Shown here: positions 7,609-12,747 of the stretch, one piece after another
How positions within the stretch are numbered: the stretch's first letter is position 1
Layout: every line of letters starts with the position of its first letter
NCBI GenBank assembly: GCA_002315565.1
Contig: DCHD01000050.1
Coordinates: 1-12,747 of the forward strand
Direction of reading: 5' to 3'
Source of the DNA: Solobacterium sp. UBA1761
Lineage (GTDB): Bacteria; Bacillota_I; Bacilli_A; Erysipelotrichales; Erysipelotrichaceae
DNA length: 12,747 bases
The notes under the pieces: generated by a model
Told to the model about the DNA's origin: nothing
Databases searched by the model: none
The model's input: the letters and a program-made list of their open reading frames with translations, nothing else
Translations under genes and position numbers: made by a program

Positions 7609-7810
7609 CTAAGAAATCTTTTTTATATTATGTGCCTGTAAGCCTCTTTCGCCTTCAACTAAATCAAATTCAACTTCTGCGCCTTCATCAATAGTCTTAT
7701 AACCTTCCATAACTCAATTCAGAGAAGTGGAAGAAGACATCGCGTTCATCAGCAGTAGTAATAAAGCCGAAGCCCTTTACTTTGTTGAATCGTTTAACTT
7801 TGCCCTGCAT
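7609..7810 (-). pseudogene. Cold-shock protein (CspA family) gene with a single-base frameshift
   Basis: Cold-shock proteins are single OB-fold RNA chaperones. Codons 1-33 read MQGKVKRFNKVKGFGFITT through DVFFHFSELS, with RNP1 (KGFGFI) and RNP2 (VFFHF). One extra T at about 7711 then moves the frame. Read straight on, the protein ends four residues later at TAA (7699-7697), giving 37 residues. Skipping the T gives MEGYKTIDEGAEVEFDLVEG and GLQAHNIKKIS, an intact Csp of 66 residues, the family's normal length. The Trp usual in KWFN is Arg here. GGAG lies 14 bases before the ATG, which is long. Because both halves remain well conserved, a recent mutation or a sequencing/assembly error is more likely than old decay. 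It sits between comFC and secA, with its own -10. Confidence 0.85.
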
Positions 7811-7836
7811 TTTTTGAAACAATTCTCCTTTTATAT

Positions 7837-7866
7837 ATTATAGGAATAATTTAATTGTCTATGCAA
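7837..7866 (-). promoter_or_regulatory. Promoter of the cold-shock gene
   Basis: A perfect TATAAT (7842-7837) on the minus strand has a weak TTGCAT (7866-7861) 18 bases upstream, overlapping the comFC stop codon. The csp gene can therefore be transcribed without the comF genes. Confidence 0.5.
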
Positions 7867-8452
7867 GCGTTTTCTTTGACAGACAAACAGCTTTAACCCT
7901 TTTAGTAAAGGGCTTTATTGCACTATAGACTCCTTTTAATGAACTGCCCGTTGTAAACACGTCATCAACGATCAGAACCTTGTCAATCATGTTGCCATTA
8001 TATATGTAATTTATCGTCATTTCTTCTCTTTCTTTTCTGTTTCTTCCCTCCTGCACCAGCTCATTTTTCATAGCCAGTCCTTTTACTTCTTCCATACCTA
8101 AATCTGAAAATATTCCTCTTAGATGTTCAAAGCCTCTTTCCTCATTTTTTCTTTTTGTGCTTGGCACATAAAGTATTCTGTATCCCCGATATCTGAACTT
8201 GAGATAGTCTTTTATCTCATAGAGAAAGACATCCTTCAAAGCCTCATCGTAACATTCTTTGTACTGTAACAGAAGACTTCGGAAAAATGAGTCATAGTCA
8301 TAAAAAGTTTCAACTTCCATATCTTCTACCAGGAACTTTTCATGTCTTTTAATCATCCCTTCTCTGCACTTTATACATAGCTTATCCTCTCCGTTTAAAA
8401 GGGCAGCAAACCTGATCTTTTTTATTTCCTCATCGCAATAAAGACAGTTCAT
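7859..8452 (-). CDS. comFC: ComFC-type competence phosphoribosyltransferase-fold protein
   Basis: This 197-residue cytoplasmic protein of the ComFC/GntX family is needed for DNA uptake in competent Bacillota, where it partners with the ComFA ATPase. An N-terminal zinc knuckle uses Cys3, Cys6, Cys26 and Cys29 (CLYC, CIKC). The type I phosphoribosyltransferase PRPP loop is VLIVDDVFTTGSS at 159-171. RKNEERGFEHLRGI at 101-114 matches the conserved RxxxRGFN-like segment of the family. The start at 8452 is chosen because MNCLYC begins the zinc knuckle and AAAGGGC lies just upstream. The frame is open to 8530, but those codons lie inside comFA. It overlaps the comFA end by 23 bases, so the two form an operon and are probably coupled. 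Confidence 0.9.
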   Translation of the reverse strand: MNCLYCDEEIKKIRFAALLNGEDKLCIKCREGMIKRHEKFLVEDMEVETFYDYDSFFRSLLLQYKECYDEALKDVFLYEIKDYLKFRYRGYRILYVPSTKRKNEERGFEHLRGIFSDLGMEEVKGLAMKNELVQEGRNRKEREEMTINYIYNGNMIDKVLIVDDVFTTGSSLKGVYSAIKPFTKRVKAVCLSKKTLA

Positions 8453-9578
8453 AATTTGCCCTTTCAAGTGATTTTCTGCATGCAGAGATATCTTTTGAGA
8501 AGTGGGATGACAGGATAATGGCCTTGCCATAGGGATTCTTAAAGTTACGTCCTACTCTACCGGTCATCTGTACCAGCGACGATTCATCGAAAACGCCCTT
8601 TATTGAATCAATGATTATGACGTCAATGTCAAGAAATGTCACTCCTCTTTCAAGTACAGACGTAGATATGATGTACTGATGTTCGCCCCTTCGGAAAGAC
8701 TCAATATTCCCATCTCTTTCCTCTAAGTCGCTGTAGGCATAGGTGACATCAAAGAAGTTTTTTAAAACCAGATAGAGGTATCTGCACATCTTTTTGCTTG
8801 GAACAAAAATGATGCACCGATTCTTTTCTTTTTTCATCAGCACCACAAGAACAGGATAGATAAGAAACTTTGGCAGGTAATAGACATCAGGAACAATGAT
8901 TGGCTTCATACCCGGTCTAAAGAGCAGTTCAATCTCTTCGTAATCTTCTTTTGCAATCTCTTTACGAAGTAAGTCATCTACAGTTGCTGTTGAATAGATG
9001 ATATGTCCCTTACAGGAATTCTTGGCGATATTGAGAAGTGTTTCATTGCCCTTTAAAGGAAAGGCATCAACTTCATCAAGTACCAGCAAGTCAAATGTCT
9101 TGTAATACCGGTAAAGCTGGTGGGTTGTACAGATAATCAGATCACCTGATTTTTCTTTAACATGTCCTCCATAGAGCGCAACTATCTTTGCATCTTTAAA
9201 GATCTTCCTGAATCTGTAAAAGAGATCTTTTACGACTTCTTTTCTTGAGATAGCGTAACAGACCTTCTTACCATCTTTGAGATATCTGCTGATGGTTTCT
9301 ACAACGAGTTCAGTCTTGCCGGCACCACATACGCAGTGCAGAAGCACGTTTCTGTTGTCTATTGTCTCGTTGACCCTGTTTGACACTTCTTTCTGTTTTT
9401 CTGTGAGTCTGAAGTTCAGCTCAAATTCGGATGCTTCTTTGTTTACTTCATAATCTTCACTTTCCAGTTCCTCCATCAGCATCGTTCTTTTAAAGCGGAT
9501 GCACTTCCGGCAATATATTCCTTTAGAACCCTTATAGAAGTATCTTTCATCAGTGTTATTGCATCTTGGACATCTCAT
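8430..9578 (-). CDS. comFA: ComFA-type competence DEAD-box DNA translocase ATPase
   Basis: ComFA is a cytoplasmic superfamily 2 ATPase that helps pull single-stranded DNA through ComEC during transformation. The 382-residue protein starts with a four-Cys zinc finger (Cys3, Cys6, Cys23, Cys26). Helicase motifs then follow in order: Walker A CVCGAGKTE at 82-90, typical of ComFA; DEVD at 168-171; STAT at 196-199; TSVLERGVTF at 306-315; and QMTGRVGR at 337-344. It is slightly shorter than the B. subtilis protein. No Shine-Dalgarno precedes the ATG, and a -10-like TACAAT lies eight bases upstream, suggesting an almost leaderless transcript. It is divergent from the rsmF gene across 56 bases and overlaps comFC. 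No comFB gene lies between them. Confidence 0.93.
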   Translation of the reverse strand: MRCPRCNNTDERYFYKGSKGIYCRKCIRFKRTMLMEELESEDYEVNKEASEFELNFRLTEKQKEVSNRVNETIDNRNVLLHCVCGAGKTELVVETISRYLKDGKKVCYAISRKEVVKDLFYRFRKIFKDAKIVALYGGHVKEKSGDLIICTTHQLYRYYKTFDLLVLDEVDAFPLKGNETLLNIAKNSCKGHIIYSTATVDDLLRKEIAKEDYEEIELLFRPGMKPIIVPDVYYLPKFLIYPVLVVLMKKEKNRCIIFVPSKKMCRYLYLVLKNFFDVTYAYSDLEERDGNIESFRRGEHQYIISTSVLERGVTFLDIDVIIIDSIKGVFDESSLVQMTGRVGRNFKNPYGKAIILSSHFSKDISACRKSLERANYELSLLR

Positions 9579-9586
9579 AACTCATT

Positions 9587-9592
9587 ATTGTA
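9587..9592 (-). promoter_or_regulatory. Candidate -10 of comFA
   Basis: TACAAT on the minus strand ends eight bases before the comFA ATG. Combined with the absent ribosome binding site this suggests a start of transcription within about two bases of the start codon. There is no convincing -35, and competence-specific activators or sigma factors could apply. Confidence 0.3.
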
Positions 9593-9622
9593 CGCAAATC
9601 CCAAAATTCCTTCTTTTTAAAG

Positions 9623-9628
9623 TAAAAT
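9623..9628 (+). promoter_or_regulatory. Candidate -10 of the rsmF-rsuA operon
   Basis: TAAAAT ends six bases before the ATG at 9635, which would place the transcription start on or next to the A of the start codon. No Shine-Dalgarno exists in the short stretch before the ATG. No clear -35 is seen. Confidence 0.3.
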
Positions 9629-9634
9629 ATTTAC

Positions 9635-10927
9635 ATGTTACCAGTTGAATTCTCTCAGAAAATGAAGGAACTTCTAAAAGATGAATATGAAGCTTATGAA
9701 GCATCTTTTAAATCACCTTCATTTCATGGTTTAAGAGTAAATACCAATAAAATCTCAACAGAAGAATTTCTGAATATTTTCCCATATGAACTTGAAAGAG
9801 TCCCATGGACAAGTGACGGCTTCTACTATAAAGATGAATCAATCTCCAAGCATCCTTATTTTTATGCCGGTCTATATTATCTGCAGGAACCAAGCGCCAT
9901 GTTGCCGGCAGAAGTGCTTCCGGTAAACAGCAACGATTATGTACTTGATACCTGTGCTGCGCCTGGCGGCAAGTCAACCAAGCTGGCAGTAAAACTCAAT
10001 GGAACAGGGCTTCTTGTCTCCAATGACATCTCTGCCTCCAGACAACAGGCAACTTTAAGAAACCTTGAAAAGTTTGGAATCAGGAATTCCTTTGTGACCA
10101 GCGCTTCAACAACTGAACTGGCAAATAAATATAAAGAAACATTTGACGCAATTCTTGTGGATGCTCCATGTTCCGGGGAAGGAATGTTCAGAAAAGATTC
10201 TTCGCTGATTTCTTCATGGATTAAACAGGGCCCTGAATACTACGCCCCAATACAGAAAGAAATAATAAGGGATGCACTATCTATGTTGAAGCCAGGCGGA
10301 CATCTTGTATATTCAACCTGCACTTTTGATCCAAGAGAAGATGAAGAAGTAATAGAATATGCATTAAGTCTTGGTGATATAACCGTTGAACCAATTAAAG
10401 AATATCCTGGCTTTGTTCAAAATGAATACGGAACAAAACTCTTTCCGCATAAAGTCAAAGGTGAAGGTCACTTTGTCTCTCTTCTTAAAAAGAAAGGAAA
10501 CAGAACCGATAATCCTGTTTCATTAAATAGCCGTGTACCTGAATATCTAGAAAAACTGAATATCGATTTTTCACATGGCGTATTTGAAACAATCAAAGAC
10601 TCACTTTACTTCCATCCTGATTTTTCTCTTTCGGGTATCAGAACTTTAAGAAGCGGTCTACTTGTCGGCGAAATTAAAAACGGAAGATTTGAACCTTCTC
10701 AACCGCTGGCCATGTCACTTAAGAAAGACGAATTTACCAACGTGATCGACTTTAAAGTCGAGGATGAAAGAGTAATCAGATATCTTAAAGGCGAAACTAT
10801 CAATGTATCTGACTATGACAATACCGGTTGGGTACTTGTAAGAGTTGACGGCTATCCTCTGGGATTTGGCAAAGTATCAGACCATCAGTTAAAAAACAAG
10901 ATTGCGAAAGGCTGGACCTATCTATGA
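9635..10927 (+). CDS. rsmF: RsmF-type 16S rRNA m5C methyltransferase (NOL1/NOP2/Sun family)
   Basis: This 430-residue enzyme transfers methyl from S-adenosylmethionine to C5 of an rRNA cytosine. The E. coli relative RsmF/YebU acts on 16S C1407. Residues 1-90 are the NSUN N-terminal domain (MLPVEFSQKMKELL, HGLRVNTNKIS). SAM motif I is VLDTCAAPGGKSTKLA at 103-118. The two catalytic cysteines are Cys179 (DAPCSGEG) and Cys229 (STCTF), the latter the expected nucleophile. The C-terminal 110 or so residues form the RsmF-type PUA-like RNA-binding part (HPDFSLSGIRTLRSGLLVGE, VRVDGYPLGFGK). The start at 9635 fits the family N-terminus despite the missing Shine-Dalgarno. It overlaps rsuA by ATGA, so the two rRNA-modifying enzymes are made together. 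The exact target base is inferred from family only. Confidence 0.92.
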   Translation: MLPVEFSQKMKELLKDEYEAYEASFKSPSFHGLRVNTNKISTEEFLNIFPYELERVPWTSDGFYYKDESISKHPYFYAGLYYLQEPSAMLPAEVLPVNSNDYVLDTCAAPGGKSTKLAVKLNGTGLLVSNDISASRQQATLRNLEKFGIRNSFVTSASTTELANKYKETFDAILVDAPCSGEGMFRKDSSLISSWIKQGPEYYAPIQKEIIRDALSMLKPGGHLVYSTCTFDPREDEEVIEYALSLGDITVEPIKEYPGFVQNEYGTKLFPHKVKGEGHFVSLLKKKGNRTDNPVSLNSRVPEYLEKLNIDFSHGVFETIKDSLYFHPDFSLSGIRTLRSGLLVGEIKNGRFEPSQPLAMSLKKDEFTNVIDFKVEDERVIRYLKGETINVSDYDNTGWVLVRVDGYPLGFGKVSDHQLKNKIAKGWTYL

Positions 10928-11625
10928 GACTTGATAAATATCTTGCCGACATGTCATGTGGAACCAGAAGTCAGGTTAAAGATCTGATCAAAGACAAGCG
11001 TGTCAAAGTAAACGATGAAATAATAAGAAAAGCTGATTACCAGCTTAAGGACACCGACACCGTCAAAGTAGATGATGAGATTATTTCCTACGTTGAATAT
11101 GAATACTATATCCTCAACAAACCTGCAGGATATCTTTCAGCAGTAGAAGACAACAGAGATCCGGTAATAATGGAACTGATATCCTCAAAAAGAAAAGATC
11201 TTTCCCCTGTCGGAAGACTTGACAAAGATACTGAAGGTCTAATTCTTATTACCAATGACGGCCAGCTCAACCATGACCTTTTGTCACCTAAACATCACGT
11301 ACTTAAGAAATACTACGTTGAACTTGATAAAGATCTTCCTGAAAATGCGAATAACATATTATCCAATCCGATAGAATTTGAAGACTTTACCAGTAAGCCT
11401 GCAATCTATGAAAAGATTGACAATAAAAAAGCCTATCTGACTATCTCTGAAGGCAAGTACCATCAGGTAAAAAGGATGTTTGAAAAGGTCGGCTGTACTG
11501 TAACCTATCTTAAACGCATTGAGTTTGGTACACTGACTCTTGGTGAGTTAAAGATTGGCGAATATCGTTTACTTACAGAAGAAGAAATCGCCAGATTAAA
11601 GGAATTGAAAAATGAAAATATTTGA
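10924..11625 (+). CDS. rsuA: RsuA-family 16S rRNA pseudouridine synthase
   Basis: This 233-residue enzyme isomerises uridine to pseudouridine in rRNA. The E. coli namesake (231 residues) modifies 16S U516. An N-terminal S4 RNA-binding domain covers roughly residues 1-50 (MRLDKYLADMSCGTRSQVKD). The catalytic domain has GRLDKDTEGLILITNDG with the catalytic Asp100. KKYYVELDKDLP and GKYHQVKRMFEKVGC, conserved in the RsuA/RluB/E/F group, follow. The length, with no C-terminal extension, favours RsuA over RluB. It is coupled to rsmF (ATGA), and its own last codons overlap the ATG of a decayed transporter gene. A perfect bidirectional terminator follows. Confidence 0.9.
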   Translation: MRLDKYLADMSCGTRSQVKDLIKDKRVKVNDEIIRKADYQLKDTDTVKVDDEIISYVEYEYYILNKPAGYLSAVEDNRDPVIMELISSKRKDLSPVGRLDKDTEGLILITNDGQLNHDLLSPKHHVLKKYYVELDKDLPENANNILSNPIEFEDFTSKPAIYEKIDNKKAYLTISEGKYHQVKRMFEKVGCTVTYLKRIEFGTLTLGELKIGEYRLLTEEEIARLKELKNENI

Positions 11626-11675
11626 TCAGTATAAAGGCCTGCAGAAAGAAGTATCCGGACCTGTACAATGACTGA
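11612..11675 (+). pseudogene. 5' remnant of an MFS transporter gene, internally deleted
   Basis: ATG at 11612, inside the last codons of rsuA and preceded by AAAGGA, opens MKIFDQYKGLQKE before diverging and stopping at 11671. The intact transporter at 2749-3978 begins MKLFDTYKGLRKE, and 30 of the first 39 bases are the same. In the +1 frame the remnant then reads DLYND-stop (11658-11675), reminiscent of that transporter's C-terminal VELYK-stop. The simplest reading is one large internal deletion that joined the first 13 codons to the last few. The tail match is short and could be chance; the N-terminal match is convincing. Confidence 0.7.
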
Positions 11676-11679
11676 CATA

Positions 11680-11711
11680 AAAAATGGATTATCGACTGAT
11701 AATCCATTTTT
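11680..11711. terminator. Bidirectional rho-independent terminator
   Basis: AAAAATGGATTATC (11680-11693) and GATAATCCATTTTT (11698-11711) form a perfect 14-bp stem with a GACT loop. The A and T ends supply a U-run on either strand. It ends the rsmF-rsuA operon from the left and the Hint-domain gene from the right. Confidence 0.9.
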
Positions 11712-11713
11712 AA

Positions 11714-12670
11714 TTATTTTCTTCCTTCAGCAAGAGAATTCAGAAGTTTTTCTTTTGTAGTCAGACCTTTGCCGTACATGACTTTAACGTATTTAATATT
11801 TGCCTCTTCGAATTCTTTTTCACTCGTTCCAATAGAAGCATCATATTCACGAAGACCATACTTCTCAATATCTTTTTCAAGTGCTTCTTTATCAGCTACC
11901 ATGTTTTCATCAAACTCATAGATATTCAGGAATGCATCAACATCATCAGGACATGTCAGCATGCCTTCTGCAACTGAGTTGAAGTTGTACTTGGTATAAA
12001 TGCTGTAGTAATCAGCTGTATCTGAACTGTATATAACATCCATCAGTTCTACATACTTTCTTTCTTTAACGCTGTAGAAATGCTTTCCAATAAATTCTTT
12101 GGCATTTCCAACTCTGATTGTTACATAACGTCTGCTTTCTTTTTCAAACAGATCATGTTCACCGGCAATTGAAAGTTCTGTTCCATTTTCAAATCTTAAT
12201 GTGATATATCTGTCAGGAGTTTTAGATGCATATACAAAGTAAACTGGCTGTGCTTCGTATATTCCTGATTCATGGTTAAAGGTTAAAACAGCATCATTAA
12301 CTCTGATATCTTCAATGTTCTTTTCTTTGCCGTCAGCCAGAGTTACTTTTGTTCCTTTGATCAGACATTCAACAAATGGATGGTTATGTTCATCGCCGCA
12401 AAGAACATACTCTCCTTTTACCTCGTCATATATATACCAGTTATCCTTTTTGCCGCCATCAGGAAATAAACTCTTTTCTTCTCCTGCAAAGGTGAGCCCG
12501 TCATATAACCATTTTCTCTCGTTATCATTAAAACTATAGTACTCAATATCGTTTGCAGTATCGGAAGTGTTATAAACACGAGTATGTTGTTTATCCAAAT
12601 GGCTGCACAGACTTGTTGCGATTACATCTTCATTCTTTAAACTAATAATTTCTAATTCAATCTTTTTCAT
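11714..12670 (-). CDS. Hint (hedgehog/intein-like) domain protein
   Basis: The product is a 318-residue protein. Residues 1-101 are a hydrophilic N-terminal part starting MKKIELEIISLKNEDVIATS. A Hint domain follows: block A at Cys102 (CLIKGTKVTLADGKEKNIED), block B with His172 (LSIAGEHDLFE) and a block F-like ADYYSIYTKYNFNSVAEGML at 219-238. The normal end of an intein, His-Asn before Ser/Thr/Cys, is replaced by LTCP. N-terminal acyl shift and cleavage at Cys102 are therefore conceivable, but Asn-dependent C-terminal cleavage is not. About 80 mostly helical, acidic residues follow (EFDENMVADKEALEKDIEKYG). No signal peptide or membrane segment is seen. The start at 12670 is chosen for its GAGG nine bases upstream; the frame is open to the window edge. 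The function is unknown: autoprocessing is family knowledge, and activity is inference. Confidence 0.75.
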   Translation of the reverse strand: MKKIELEIISLKNEDVIATSLCSHLDKQHTRVYNTSDTANDIEYYSFNDNERKWLYDGLTFAGEEKSLFPDGGKKDNWYIYDEVKGEYVLCGDEHNHPFVECLIKGTKVTLADGKEKNIEDIRVNDAVLTFNHESGIYEAQPVYFVYASKTPDRYITLRFENGTELSIAGEHDLFEKESRRYVTIRVGNAKEFIGKHFYSVKERKYVELMDVIYSSDTADYYSIYTKYNFNSVAEGMLTCPDDVDAFLNIYEFDENMVADKEALEKDIEKYGLREYDASIGTSEKEFEEANIKYVKVMYGKGLTTKEKLLNSLAEGRK

Positions 12671-12704
12671 ATGCGTTTTCCTCTTGAACAATTTATCAAA
12701 AAGA

Positions 12705-12722
12705 TGTCGCACTAGTGTCGCA
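12705..12722. repeat. Direct repeat TGTCGCA spaced by one helical turn
   Basis: TGTCGCA occurs at 12705-12711 and 12716-12722, separated by CTAG, so the copies repeat every 11 bases. It lies 35 bases upstream of the Hint gene start on the minus strand. Such spacing suits a dimeric regulator binding one face of DNA, but seven bases is short and the window ends too soon to see a promoter. Confidence 0.35.
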
Positions 12723-12747
12723 AGCATAACTACCACCCGTGAGAACG

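Noticed and set aside
8453..8530. A longer comFC starting at 8530.
   Set aside because: The extra codons lie within comFA and have no family resemblance; MNCLYC at 8452 begins the zinc knuckle and has a ribosome binding site.
12671..12736. The Hint gene starting at GTG 12736 or ATG 12727.
   Set aside because: The frame is open to the window edge, so this cannot be excluded, but the ATG at 12670 has the better-spaced GAGG and begins a typical MKK N-terminus.

Overview
The window comes from a low-GC, AT-rich Bacillota chromosome. The best guess is a gut-type Erysipelotrichia/Erysipelotrichales member. This rests on protein style, a metG under T-box control, a secA-prfB pair next to comF genes, and a SecA without the C-terminal zinc tail. 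Only the phylum-level placement is firm; the class is inference. Most of the window is housekeeping core, with a small accessory gene at each end.

Left part, all on the minus strand, read from high to low coordinates. A competence pair, comFA-comFC (9578 to 7859), is followed by a small cold-shock gene (7810-7609) whose reading frame is broken by one extra base. A strong terminator and an extended -10 promoter then lead into secA (7526-5178), which overlaps prfB (5178-4080) at TAATG. prfB needs a +1 programmed frameshift at CTTTGAC, so its first 24 codons lie in a different frame from the rest. Next come an MFS transporter gene (3978-2749), a methionine-type T-box leader (about 2735-2522) and metG (2520-601). 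After the metG terminator and an unusual inverted repeat with DnaA-box-like arms lies a 108-residue protein (354-28). It starts with a textbook double-glycine leader and carries a beta-rich, possibly SH3-like, cargo.

Right part. Divergent from comFA is a plus-strand operon: an RsmF-type rRNA m5C methyltransferase (9635-10927) and an RsuA-type pseudouridine synthase (10924-11625), overlapping at ATGA. The start of a third gene overlaps the end of rsuA. It is a remnant of a transporter closely resembling the MFS gene at 2749-3978, and it dies after about 13 codons. A 14-bp perfect hairpin (11680-11711) serves as a bidirectional terminator. It faces a minus-strand gene (about 12670-11714) encoding an intein/hedgehog-like Hint-domain protein.

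Functionally the core genes cover translation (metG, prfB, rsmF, rsuA), secretion (secA) and DNA uptake (comFA/comFC). The two end genes are the accessory, least explained content: one has a peptidase-cleaved leader, the other an autoprocessing-type domain. No dedicated transporter, maturation enzyme or mobile element is visible beside either, so no complete new system can be claimed from this window. No tRNA, rRNA, CRISPR array or insertion sequence was found.
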